64,000 bases of DNA from Cubamyces lactineus (Eukaryota > Basidiomycota > Agaricomycetes > Polyporales > Polyporaceae). This document shows positions 28,321 through 40,500 of the stretch, one piece after another; positions within the stretch are counted from its first letter, which is position 1, and each line of letters starts with the position of its first letter. Where the stretch lies: contig JACDTU010000018.1 in assembly GCA_022376465.1 (NCBI GenBank), positions 558,001-622,000 of the forward strand, given 5' to 3'. A program made the position numbers and the translations under genes. The notes below the pieces were generated by a model. The model did no database searches. It saw only the letters and a program-made list of their open reading frames with translations, and was not told the DNA's origin.

Positions 28321-31300
28321 TTACCGGCCCATCCAACCCTGTACGAGGGGGGGGGGACGGAGAATGTTAGCACCGCAGGCACAGCAGCACAGACATCGTG
28401 ACATCGCGAAGTCGGGGATGCGGGGAAGAACAATAGGTGCGAGGTATGGAGCAGACAAGACAAAGCAAACAGAAGAGGGAAGAGGGTAGAGGAGGGGCGG
28501 CCGGTCCGAAGTGGCACTAATGCTGTGCAGGGGTTATGGAGAACGAGTGGATGCGAGGAGGTAGAAGGAAGCAAAGCGGTGAAGGTCTTGGAGCAAGAAC
28601 CAGTGGCAAGCGAAAAGTGCCAGAGGGCACCCCCACATTCCGCACTACCCGAAGAGAAGAGAGGGAGGCTTTCCGATCCGAACAAGCGGTCGAAAAGATG
28701 AGGCGGTAGAAGGAAACAAACACTCACCCCATCGACGACGAGCAGCTCGCCACACACGTACTGGCTCGCCGCGCTTGCAAGGAAGACGACGGGCCCGGCA
28801 AAGTCGCGCGGCTCGCCCCACCGCCCCGCGGGGATGCGCTCCGAGATCTGGCGCAGCCGCACCGGGTCTTGCAGCAGCTTCTCGTTCCTGTTCGCATTCG
28901 GGTCAGCATCAGTACACAGACCTCAGGGGAGCAGTGGTGCAAGGGAAGGGGGGGGGGGGGGTAGCGGAGAAACGGCGACCGTACAATCCAGACACATGTG
29001 CGCCACCGTTCGGTCGTAACGAGCACCTGGGGACACGCGTGGACCCATCACATGTGCCGCAGCGCCATCCACAAACTCAAGTCACAAAGGAACATCGGGC
29101 GACTCCATGGAGCATAACACAGCGCTAGCGACACGACCGTCCACCGCGTTCACCGGAGCATGCGCACGCAGATGCAGATGACCGGTATCTTCAAACGCGC
29201 GCGCAGCACAAAGCAGACGACGGTATGGAGGATCTGTCCCAGAAGCACAGGCGGAGCGAGAGCTGGCGAGCATGCCGCGACGGCGCCTCGTCCCCCAGTC
29301 GCCTCGTACCGAGTCGTGTGTGCCATGGGGTAGCACGAGACCCTGACCGTACGGCGTACAGCGACGACGCCCAAGGACACAGTCAAGGAACAGAGGACGC
29401 CCGCTGGGGGCATCACCCACACCCACACGCTCACGTGCCATGCCACGCCACGCCACGCCACGCCAACCCTCGGCCATCTCCCTCCCCCCTTCCCCTTCCC
29501 ATGCCCCACGCCTCCCTCCCAAGCCGCCCAGCCTTCTAGCGTGAGCCAGCGGCTCCGGAGAACGGCGCGGTACGGGACGAAGAGAACAGGGGAGAAAAAG
29601 TAGGAAGGAAGGGCAAGAAGCCGAGCCGAGACCCCACGCCAATAGAACAGAGCGAGTCAAAAGGCTACCGCTGCCCAGGAGACGTGCGCGCAAAAAGGCA
29701 AACAGGCAAACGCCAGTGGGAGCGCTATGACGGCGATGACGACGTCGGCACCGCCGGGTGTAAGCTCGTCGACGACAACGACGAGAGCACCGATGACGGA
29801 TGCAACGCGGACGAGACGAACGACAGACGGACGGACAGCACGAAACAAGGTACTCACATGTCCGTCGCGATGTACCCCGGGCAGATCCCGTTCACCTGGA
29901 CGTTCTCCTTGCTCCACTCATTGCTGAGCGCCTTCGTGAGCTGGCCCAGTGCGCCCTTCGCCGCCGCGTACGCGGGCACGGTGAACCCGCCCTGTCAGAT
30001 GAATAGAGGAGGTGTGTCAGGGATCGACGTAGAGCATCGAGCATCGAGCAATGAGGAGAGACGCAAGCGAGCGAGCGATGAACGAGAGGAGACGATCGAC
30101 AGAGAAGGGAGCGGAGATGGGGGTGCGAGGGGCTTGGCGGTTGGGATGACGGGACGATGGAACGATGGAAGGTAGGGACGATGGGAGGACAGGACCACCA
30201 CTATGGAGACAACGGCCGCAACGAGGCGGACGGCAAACGCAAACAGTGCAGGGAGGTCACGAAGGCAAGGGAGAAGGAACGGACGATTGACGATCGACGA
30301 TCCACACACCACACCCCACACACCGCACACCGCACACCGCACACCGCACACTACACCGGTGGACAAGCGAACGGAAAGACGGAAAGACGGGCGAGACGGA
30401 CGAGACGGACACGCACCTGGAACGTCAGCAGCGAGCAAAAGTTGACGATCTTGCCGCGGCGGCGCGGCACCATGTGCTGCCCCGCGGCCTGGGAGAGGAG
30501 CCAGACGGACTTGAGGTTCACGTTCAGGACCTGTTCGTGTCAGCGCAGCGCGGCATGGTGCGGTGCGGTGCGTAGTACGTAGAGGGGTAGGGAAGGACGT
30601 AAGGAACGGATGCGAGGAAGGAAGGAAGAGAGGAGGAAGAGAGAAGGAGGAAGAGCGAAGAGCGAAGGGGGGTGGGGTAGGGGAGGAAATGAAAACGCGT
30701 TGTGCGCAGGTAGGTCGGAAGGTAGTGTAGTGTGAGCAGGGGGAGAGGGGGTGGGGTGCGACGTGTGGCAAAAGCCAAGAGACAGAGGCGAAAGAAGGAC
30801 ACCACGGAACGACAGAAGACGCGGCGATGTGCAGCACGGGAGGGAGGGAGATGTGCGATATGCGCGAGACGGCGCGGCGTTTGTTCGGACGATGGTCAAA
30901 GCCACACCGTTTTACGAGTTAAGGTTTCGCGTCCGCGTTCGTCCGCCGTCGCAGCAGAGCAGAGCAGAGAAAGAGAGAGTTTGTTCGTTGCGCAGCGCGA
31001 CAACGTGCAGCAAAGCGGTATGTGCGTATGCGTGCGAGACAACGACGATCGAGCGCAGCGGCCCAAGACGGAACGCAGCGTGCAGGGACGCAGGGCAGGT
31101 GACCCGCCGATCGCAAGCGGGAGACGGGGCGAGACGCGGGACGAGACCACGCAAGGACGCGGTGTATGCGATATGGGCGTCGAGAGTGATCGGCCATCGC
31201 GATCAGCGAAGTAAGTGCGAAAGGGGGGGAGATGAACGCGCAACGGTGGCCAAACACGCACAACGCGGGACGAGATGACGTGCATGGCGCGTATCGCGAG

Positions 31301-32660
31301 GCGAGCGGCGGATGCGCACCGGCCAGAAGTGGTGGGAGAGGGGGAAGGGGGGCGTCATCGTCGTGCGTCGTGCGACAGGGCGCGTCGTCGCGAGCGTCGA
31401 AGAGGCGTCAGAGCCGCATTGGGCAGGACGTCGTAGAGAGCGCGCGTGGAGGCACGGCGCAACGCAGGCAGCAGCGCAAAAGTGTGGCAGATTCGATCGC
31501 GATAGGTAAGGACGAGCATGCGTCGTTGCAAAAACATCCGAGGATGCGCGATCCAACGGGGCGACCCGACGGGGATTTGTGATGGGAGAGGGGCCCGGAA
31601 TCAGCGCGAGCACGCCATACAGTTAGAAGCAGACGATAAGAAGAGGAGGAGGAGAGTTTGCGAAAGGCGTTCAAGTACGTGCGCCGCCGTTGCGGATGCG
31701 AGCGAAAGAGAGTGTGCAGGTGACGGGTCCATACATGGACACATGAACGGCGTGATTCCCACCAGACAACATAGCGTGCACGTGCGGGGATGGGAGAGCA
31801 GCGCATGCCGGTCGGTGTGCGCGGGCGTGGAAGGCACGGCAAAGAGAGGAGGAGACAGGGGGAGAGAAGGTATCGGATAAGCCGAGGGGGCGCCAGGACG
31901 TTGGGCGAGAGTTGGGAGGAGTGGAATAGGACGAGGATGTGCGGCGACCGAAACGGACACGGGTAGGAAGATCCGTGGAATATGCGGAGAGGAGCGGTGG
32001 TGAGTAAGAAGGCGTGAACATGCGTCAGAGAGCGAAGGAGAGAAACAAGTCAAAACTCGAAATGAACGGGCCAAACGCGTGCAAGCCGCGGATAGACACC
32101 GAAAGGCACGCTAGGCCACAACGGAGGATTGGAATTGGGAAGAAAAGGCGAAGGAGGAAGACGCACATCGTCCCAGTCGCTCTCGGGGAATTGGACGGCC
32201 GGGGATCTCCGTTGGATGCCTGCGCAGTTGACGAGGACATGGATCTCGCCGTCCATGGCGTCGAGCGCTCTCTGGAAGAGGCCCTTGACGGCGTCAAGAT
32301 CTGCGAGGTCGCACTCGACGGTCTTGACGGTGCGACCTAAGGCGGCGATGGCGTTCGCAGTAGCATCGTTGGGCTGGACGCCTTCGGTGGAGGGGCGCCT
32401 AACGAGGCAGATGTTGGCACCTGCCTCTGCGAGGGCGATGGCACAAGCAGCACCGATACCTGCAGGCGATAAGCGGCAAATGAAGAGCCACAGCGGCAAG
32501 GGTGAGCGGTTTGAATGAACGCGTGACGAAAGCGGACAAAGTTTGGACGAGGAGAGGAGGGGGAGAAGGAGGACATACCGCGGGTAGCGCCTGTGATGAG
32601 CACGTTTTGGCCGGCGAGGGAGAAGAGCTGGGGCGCAGAGACTGCAGGCGTAGGGTCCAT
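28321..32660 (-). CDS. KduD-like short-chain dehydrogenase with very long introns
   Basis: NAD(P)-dependent SDR closest in feel to 2-deoxy-D-gluconate 3-dehydrogenase/KduD proteins, which oxidise sugar-acid or polyol hydroxyls. Exons (minus strand): 32579-32660, 32167-32459, 30417-30530, 29858-29991, 28728-28887, 28321-28338; total 801 nt, 266 aa. Motifs: cofactor loop TGATRGIG (split by intron 1), LVNCAGI, a Ser in the FCSLL block, catalytic YxxxK as [15 protein letters not shown], and ending VVDGGWMGR. Every intron is GT-AG and the spliced protein has no gap against the family. Introns are 119, 1636, 425, 866-970 class (the fourth is 970) and 389 bp, far above the 50-65 bp norm here. The last exon is 18 nt. 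Divergent from the zinc dehydrogenase with 599 bp between starts, so the two may be co-regulated in sugar or polyol catabolism (inference). Confidence 0.88.
30298..30360. repeat. Short tandem repeat in SDR intron 3
   Basis: Repeated caccgca heptamers within a cacac-rich stretch, seen directly in the sequence. The intron lies between exon 3 (30417-30530) and exon 4 (29858-29991). Confidence 0.6.
30590..30770. repeat. Polypurine tract inside SDR intron 2
   Basis: The plus strand is almost only G and A (ggaagg, gaggaagag, gagcgaag units) for well over 100 bp. In the minus-strand transcript this is a long pyrimidine tract about 60 bp and more downstream of the exon 3 acceptor region boundary at 30531. 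Such mirror-like purine runs can form triplex DNA. Confidence 0.6.
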
Positions 32661-33259
32661 CGCTGCAAAGTTGCTTCAGAGGATGACGGCGAGGGCTGGA
32701 TGCGACGTGTCCGACGGTGCAGAGGCCATTGGAGAGGAGTGCTTAAATGTTGTGGGTGGAGGAGATGGAGTCCGGATCGGGAAGGTGAGCAGGAAAAGTT
32801 ACCCCAGACCGGCTATTTCCCCGGATCGGAGGATCGGGACGGTGAGCCGGGTGAAGAGCCGGAGGGATGGAGAGAGTGGGATGCGTCTATGGCCGGATTG
32901 GGCGCGACTGAATGCGTGCCGATAAGAGGCCAGGAGCGAAAAAAAGACGGCAGGTGCGGTGAGAGGGAAGAGCGAGGAGGCGAGTCTGAATCTGAGTGCG
33001 AATCTGGGCAGGGATGGGCGTGCGAGACGCGTGGGCTCTGCGCAGGGTCCCAGCTGCTGACGTCAGCAGAGGGGAGGCGGGCGGTCGGACCGGGGACGAC
33101 TGCACTGGGCGGCGCTCACGAGACTCTCTCCCTCGTTCGCTCAACTCTCGCTCGCCCTCGCGTCCCCAGTCCTATAAAACCGCGTCCTCGCTTCGTCCCT
33201 GTCCTTTCCGTAAGACGCCCTCCTCCGCCGCCTCCGCCGTTCCTATCCACTCACACACC
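32661..33259. promoter_or_regulatory. Divergent promoter, SDR / zinc dehydrogenase
   Basis: The 599 bp between two outward-facing start codons. A TATA box serves the plus-strand gene. Reads ccggatcgg-type repeats around 32774-32835. Shared regulation is inferred from the head-to-head layout only. Confidence 0.5.
33173..33179 (+). promoter_or_regulatory. TATA box of zinc dehydrogenase gene
   Basis: TATAAAA 81 bp upstream of the ATG at 33260. Confidence 0.65.
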
Positions 33260-34595
33260 ATGTCTCCCATCGCTCTCCCAACCCAGCACGCAGCCGTCCT
33301 CCATGGCGCAAAGGACCTCCACTTCGAGGAGCGCACCCTCTGGCCACCACACCAGGGCCAAGCTCAGGTCGCCGTAATGGCCACCGGCCTCTGCGGCAGC
33401 GACCGTCAGTACCCCGTCTTCTTCCATCCGCTATTTCTCCCGTCACTAATCTCCCATCATCCCCACCCTTAGTCCACTACTACGCCCACGGACGTAACGG
33501 CGACTTCGTCGTCCAGGCCCCCCTCGTCCTCGGCCACGAAGCAGCCGGCATCGTAACTGCCGTCGGCCCCGGTGTCAAGCACCTCGTCCCAGGACAGCGC
33601 GTCGCCATCGAAGCAGGCATCATGTGCAACAACTGCTCCTATTGCGCAAAGGGTCGCTACAACCTCTGCAAGAACATGCGCTTCTGCAGCAGCGCAAAGA
33701 CCTTCCCCCACTCAGACGGCACCCTCCAAGAACGTATGAACCACCCCGCACACGTCCTCCACCCGTAAGTGATCTCTTCTCTTCCAAATTCCACCATACC
33801 ACGTTTGCCACCTGTCCCTTCCTCCATTTCGCTCTTGGTCCGATATGGACACGTGGTGGGACATCCGCTTACGGCCGTCCGGCATCTTCCAGATTACCCG
33901 ACAACCTTTCCTTCGAGCAGGCCGCCCTGGCAGAGCCCCTCTCCGTCCTCATCCACGCCTCCCGCCGCGCCGACTTCTCCCCCTCATCACATAACACGAC
34001 CGTCCTCGTCTTCGGCGTCGGCGCCATCGGCCTCCTCGCATGCGCACTCGCAAAGTCGTACGGCGCCGCCCGCGTCGTCGCGATCGACATTAACCAGACG
34101 CGCCTCGATTTTGCACTTCAAAACGGCTTCGCCCAGCAGGTCTACTGCCTGCCCATCACTGACCGCGCGAAGACGACCGACGAGCAGCTCCGCCGCGCAA
34201 AGGAGAACATCTCCGCCGCGCTCACCGAGTTCAACATGCCCGACGGGTTCGACCTCGTATTCGAGTGTACCGGCGCGGAGCCCTGCATCCAGATGTCCAT
34301 CCACGCTGCCGTCACCGGCGGCAAGGTCATGCTTGTCGGCATGGGCTCCCGGAATGTCACCCTCCCCCTGTCCGCCGCTGCGACGCGCGAGGTCGACATC
34401 CACGGCTCGTTCCGCTACGCACACACGTACCCGACCGCGCTTGCGCTCCTCGCGTCGGGGAAGCTGCCCGGGATCGAGAAGATCATCACGCACCGCTTCT
34501 CGCTGCAGGACACCGCGCGCGCGTTCGAGCTCCTCGCGCGGGGACGCGACGACGAGGGCAACATGGTCTTGAAGATCATGGTCGGCCCGCAATGA
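33260..34595 (+). CDS. Zinc-dependent polyol dehydrogenase (sorbitol/xylitol dehydrogenase family)
   Basis: Medium-chain dehydrogenase oxidising a polyol such as sorbitol or xylitol to the ketose with NAD+, in the cytosol. Exons 33260-33404, 33473-33764 and 33893-34595; 1,140 nt, 379 aa, normal for the family. Catalytic zinc ligands: Cys in TGLCGSD and His-Glu in LVLGHEAAG. Structural zinc site: the four cysteines of CNNCSYCAKGRYNLC. Rossmann motif FGVGAIGLLA, with AIDIN at the end of the second strand; the Asp there favours NAD+ over NADP+. The C-terminus has GSFRYAHTYPTAL and ITHRFSLQDTARAFELL, typical of the family. Codon use is strongly C-ending, unlike neighbours, suggesting high expression. 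Head-to-head with the SDR. Whether it prefers xylitol, sorbitol or arabinitol cannot be told by eye. Confidence 0.93.
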
Positions 34596-37500
34596 TGGTA
34601 GAGCGGCCGGACCTCCCTCAGCGACCCGCACGCACACACTCCCACATACATCTATGCTATAGATCGAGACCTCTCTCCTCCGCTGCGCGCCCCCTCCTCG
34701 TATCTCTCTACCTTCCTCCTCTTGCATTGCTCGGCTGCCTGTGCTTTCCCTCGCCTCCCTCCTCGCATCTTATGACCATGCCCCGATGTCGATGTCTGCT
34801 TTCTCTCCTCTCCCCTCATGTCCCCTCATGTCCCCTTCTACGCTCGCGCTCCTCTTCTTTCTCTACGCATGTCTCGTAATTGCTACGCCGAGAACGAGAT
34901 GACGACGACGATGCGCCCGCTGCCCGGGCCCGGGCCCGTGCGCACACAGCGTTCTCGCACCTGACACACTGGCATGCCAGAGGAAAAGCAACACCCGGCG
35001 CGCGAGCAGACGCGGCACATCGTCATCGGTCGTCTCCCTCTTCCCTCTTCCCATCCCTTCCGCTCTCACCACATACCACATCCCTATCTCCCCCTCCCTC
35101 CCTTCCCTTACTCCCCCTTATCTCTAACCACGCCTCGCAGCCCGCAGTTCGCCTCGCCCCCGCCACACCTGGCACCTCACTTACGTACCTTACGCGCATC
35201 ACGAGGGGTGCATTCGCCCGCCCTCCTCTGCCCCCGTCCTCGCCCCACATCCCCCATCTCCATCCACACATGTGTATTCTAGCTGGTCTTGGTCTTGGTT
35301 TCTCCCCCGCTGCTACTACCTGCTACCCTGCTACCTTGTTACGTGCTACGACGCTACGTGCTACGATGCTACGTGCTACGAGCTACGTGTTACCGCGGAG
35401 AGCGCGCCCACGCCCACACTACGTGTATCATTACTTAACTGCACTAAGTTCCATACCACGCGATTTATCTTCTGTTCAACACTCTCTCTTTGCGGTGCGC
35501 CGGTGGAAGACAACCTTTCAGTTCAACTATGAGAACGCGTATGTAAGTATGAGCTCTTGTCACGGTACACATGTCACTGTCTATGATCTCAGCTGCATTG
35601 GGTTTCTGGACAACCCCACCGTATACTCCGCGTAGCCAACGGAATCATTCATAACTGTATCACGGTGGTATGAGAACGTGCGGGCCGCATGTTTTAGCCA
35701 TTTCACTATGAACTATTGGCTAGAGAGTGAGTAAGTGAGTACTGTGTGGTGGTGGTATGGGAACGGAGTTCGGCAAGCGTCGCCGGGTCTGGAGTGTCCG
35801 CTTTACACTAGAGGTTGGTTGACATGCTAGTACTATAGCTAGTGGTACGCAGATGCAGCTGTAGTTGACGACATCGACTCGTATGCGCACCCAGCTCTCA
35901 TTGTCCCAATAGGAGCACCGTTTGCGTTTGCTCGCGGCCATGTTAACGTTAATTGTCCTCTGGCCATATGCGGGCGGGATCACCAGTCACCAGCAGGGTT
36001 GGACCGGGCTCCGAACCCATACGCATCATGAGCATCGTGGCGTCAAGGAACGAGGGTGCATACATCTATTATCGACCCACTACACGAACCAGCCGACACC
36101 ATCCATCGACTCGGACCTTCGTGGCTCGGTGGACCATCGCCGACTGCGCCCGCCGGTCGTGACTGGTGTTCAAGATGCTGCCGTACGCGTGACCCGCCTC
36201 GCCATCGCCATCAGAACCGTGTGCACTTAGTGCTCACGCACGCCATACTGGGAACTTGTAACTGTGTGCACTACTTGACCAGTAGGGAGTCAGCGGCGGG
36301 GCCGTGTAGACCCACCCGAAGGTACTGTATCACGTCGGTCTTACATACTAGGACTAATTTTTCGTTGAATGGGCCAGACTCGCGCGCCGCCGCATCAACC
36401 CGACGGCCCGCATGGAGTCAGGCATGCAAGTACAACGCCTAGGGATACTACACGGGGATCCCAATTCGGAAGTGAACCTGGCTAGCTTGAAGGAGTCAGT
36501 ACTGCCCCGAAGGTATTACGTGGATCGTACATTGGCATGCGTGACGACGCCGTACGAACGCGAAGTTCGACCTCCCGGCGATGACCTCACTCGAGTGTCG
36601 CCATCGCGGTGGGTGAGATCCAGCGTACGTACACACCACGATTCTTGGAGGCTCGAGGAGCGCTAGCCTAGCTTGCGATCCGGGTACTACACGTGCGGAA
36701 CCTTTCCCCGCACAACGCCCCCACATTCCGAGCGCGATTACAACAACAGCAAGTTCGAACTCGCAATTGCCGCTAACTCTCCGCCTCCGGAACGGACGAC
36801 CCACACTGGCACATATGCGTAATATGCGTACCGCGCGGGAGGCACCAGCCCCTATAGCTCTACTCGAGCCAATTCATTAGCAGCTCACTCCTTCCCGGAG
36901 CTTCCGAAAACCAGAAATGAACCACGTCCGCATCCACAACACGTTCCACCGCCTTCTTTCCCGGCGTTCTCACAGGCCCTGACAGCTTGAAGCCTGAGCA
37001 TCCAGCCCTCGAACTCGAGCCTCGCCCCACCGCCCCGTCCCCGGGCGCTCGCTTCGCGCGCGAGCTAAAACGTAGTATGTTTGTCCGCGCACCTCACACC
37101 ACCGGTACCATACCACGGACCCCAACACCCTCGCCGGGCGACGGGCGACGACCCGGAGCCCGCTCGCACGCCCAGGCTCGAGATAGACGAAGAGACGCGC
37201 CCGAACACCCCTTGCGTCCGCTTCGCACGCGTTACGTCCCGCACCGCCGAAGTTCGAAGCGTATGTACGCACCTAATATCGCCTGCGCAACGGCATGTGT
37301 GTTCGGTGGCCTCGCGCAGCGCGGAGTCGGAGTGTACTACGGGTGTGCGGCTCCCACAGGAGCCCCCGCGCGCAGGGGGTTCGCACGCACATCATGAACG
37401 TGGGCCGTGTACGTACATCGCACGGCGCTCTAGATGGGGCTCGGAAGACGCGAGGTTGTAGAGGAATGGATGGATAGGCGGACGGACGGACGCGGGACGT

Positions 37501-40500
37501 CGACGTAGCGCCGGGCAGGACTAGCATATACTGCCATCGTGAACGACTCCGCGATACTAGGGTGCCTGCGGCTTGGAGGAGACAAAGGAAGTTTTGTCCC
37601 GTCCCGAGCTCCGGAGAGATAGCATGCTGCGACGACGGCGAGTCGCGATGAGGATGCCAACGGCAGCCGCGCGACCGAGACAAATGCATATGCTTTACAC
37701 ATGAGCGAACGACGACTGGCTCGCGCGGGGGCACGATGGACTGGCCAGGGCACAGCATGCATCGTATCGTATCGTTGCCAGTTACTGTCAGTTACTGTGC
37801 AGGCCACGGCAGGCGGCAGCACGCTTCCGATTCAGAGGCCGGCCAGCGAGCGTGCGAGCTCGGCGCGTTCTGGGAGGCTGTCGTGATACCAATGCGAGAG
37901 TGCGGGTGCGACGTTCCGTGTCCTGAGAGCCCGGTAGTGAAGATTACCTCGGATGTGTGGGAGGTCCGTGTGTGATTACCTCTGCGGTCGGAGGCTTCTT
38001 CCCGAGTCGCTCGCTTCTGTGCTCTGTGTTATCGACGCGAGCGCGCTCGACGCGCCGAAGAGCGACCTTGGTGAGGACCCCTTGGCAAAGAGAGGCTCTC
38101 AGCTCGCATGGAACTCGTACCGGTCAGGGCGCCGCTCCAGTGCCCCAGGACGTGAAGCGGTGGCTGAAGCTGGAGAAGGGGGCCCCGCTGCGCCACCGGA
38201 CGACGCCTGCGCTATCGTCCCTCGGCAGGACATGACGAATAGTGTGCACTAGTGTGGTGTCCCGTTTGGGACGAGATATCGAAAGGAGGTGTGTGCACAC
38301 CATTGCGAACGCGAAGATCTGCGTAGGGCGGTGATCTGTACTATACTGCTCCACTTGCCGTACCGAGGTCTCTCCGCAGCAGGCGATGGCCGCTGGCCGC
38401 CGCTAGCAGCTGTTTCTATGAGCGGGTGGAGACTTCGGTGCGGACCTGGCGACAATATGAACAAACGCAAGAGCGATGGCGCCCCTGTCATTTTTGCGAG
38501 GCGGCGAACTTACCATACGGTAAGAGGCTTCTGCGCTATTCTTGCTGTGCGCCATGAGAAGAGACGAGGTGCAGCATTCGTTGCTAACTGCAGCCTTGGC
38601 TTTGCGGCTCCGGGGAGCGGTATGCGATTTAGTACGCTCCCATGGGAGCGATCCTAGGCTGCACTGCACGCTTGATGCGATGTGTTCCGCCAGACGTACA
38701 GTACGTAGGGCTTCGATCACAGGATGCGCGCCTAACGCTACACCACTCGGCGAGCTGAGAAACAGTCGAGTGGCGGGACACACCTACCAGCTGCGAACGC
38801 GACGTCTGCATCTCCTCCGGTCCGTACCATCCTTCCCCCCGCATCCCAGGCGAAAGCCTCACCGGCATCTTGACCGACTTGGACGCCACGTCCTGGCGAG
38901 AAGCTGAGCCTAGACGCGTATATGAGGACGTGAACGCAGAGATCGACCGCACCGCGCACCGCGCTACAGGAACGAGCAACGCCTATGACCCGATCGCTGT
39001 GCGGTTCGTTCGCAGAATCTTGCCTCGCGGGGAAGGATGTACAACCTCCCCGCCGTGATGTCAGGGGTTACGACCTCTGCGCTGGAATACGAGGCCATTC
39101 TCTTTCGCAGCCTGACCTCGTTCTTCGTCAGTGTTAGCTCAAGCAAACCTTGACACATGGATGCCCATCACTTCTGTGTATTGGGCGCACGTTCGCATGG
39201 CGTGCCGTTTGACAGCCCGGACCCGACTCTGAGCAGCACGGTGTCCCGACACCCCTGTTGCGGACTTCTACCACCGAAGGCATGGCTTGAGCGAACAGTG
39301 GAGCCGCGGAGAGCGAGTGCGGGGACGCAAGCCGCAGATGGCATGAGAGCGCACCAGGTTACACGAGGCCGAGAAGAAGCGGAAGCCACCACTGCGCCGT
39401 TCCCAGGTTGCGGATAGCGGACATAGCGAGCCAGAGACGCAGCGAAGACGCCCCTGTGTGGAGTCGGACGTACGTCAACCATACCCACGAGAAGCACGGT
39501 CGGCGGAGCGTTGAGGCCCGTAGACGTATGGGGGCGGACGAGAGGGGTACGAGTGATGAATGGCATGGCGCGCCGACGTCGGCTCCTGGGTACAACGTGG
39601 CCGGGCGGGCGTTCAATCAGAGCGGCATGGTGGTTCCATTAACACGCCACAACGCCCGAAGATAGGGAGAAGCCCACAGCGAAGTCAAACAGCAGTGCGC
39701 AAATACCCATAGATACGCGCAAACGGCCATCCGCCTGCCAAGTCGAAGACATAGAACGGCACGGCGGCGCGCGCCCCGGCTCGTTGCGCGACATGACCCG
39801 TCCCTGCCGCCCGAAAGTTGGTCGAGCGAGGCAGACCTGAGGCGAGGGCGCAGTCGAAGGGAAGGCTGTCGTCAATAGAGCGCAGGAGAAACTGCCGGTA
39901 GAGTTGTGGGCGGTGGCCATGAGCCACACGTTTGCGTTCACCATTCAGTGTTCGTGCCTGCTGTTGCCTTTGACGTAAGATCCTTCTCCTGCCGAGCGGT
40001 AACTGCCCATATAGCGCGCACGAGACCGGGGATTCTTCAACGAACGAGTCACCAGACTGTTTACCTTCCTGGTCGATAGCAGGACGTCTGTAGCGAGGTC
40101 GGACCTTGCCTTCGAACGCTGTCAGTGATACCGACTACGCGAGAGGCGCTAACAAATGCGTACTTGCGACGTACTGTGGCAAATGTGCCCCAAACCGTCA
40201 TGATGCTTCCGTCATTACGGATGAGCACCCGTCGGCGGCGTGCGCATACTGTAGATACATCGTCCGATACGCACGACCGGACCGAAGCTTAGCGTGCAGC
40301 ATCGTGCGAACATGTGCCACTCGCGGGCAATGTGCCGGAATGCATACACGGAGCCGACACGGACGACCCGACAGTCCATTTGCATGTTCGGGCAGCTTTC
40401 GGATGTTTAGCCTCAGAGATACATGCGAATGTGGTATGCTGGCATGTACGTACCAGTGTCGGCGCCATCAGGGCATACTGTGACGTAAACGCCCTACAAT

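Noticed and set aside
28948..28963. G tract of about 13 bases, and similar runs near 28350 and 54770, as G-quadruplexes
   Set aside because: Single uninterrupted runs rather than four spaced G-blocks; likely simple-sequence slippage.
29684..31880. Plus-strand open frames of 120-175 codons inside the SDR introns
   Set aside because: Arg/Gly/Asp-rich low-complexity text from purine-rich DNA, with no domain, and they overlap introns required by the SDR.
33624..34879. Long open frames overlapping the zinc dehydrogenase in other frames and on the minus strand
   Set aside because: Shadows caused by strong C-ending codon use of the real gene; they are Ser/Pro/Arg-rich and lack family features.
38690..38765. 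tRNA-like sequence on the minus strand (TGGTGTAGCG followed by GATCGAAGCC)
   Set aside because: A-box-like and B-box-like motifs are present but only about 16 bases apart, too close for a tRNA, and no acceptor or anticodon stem forms.
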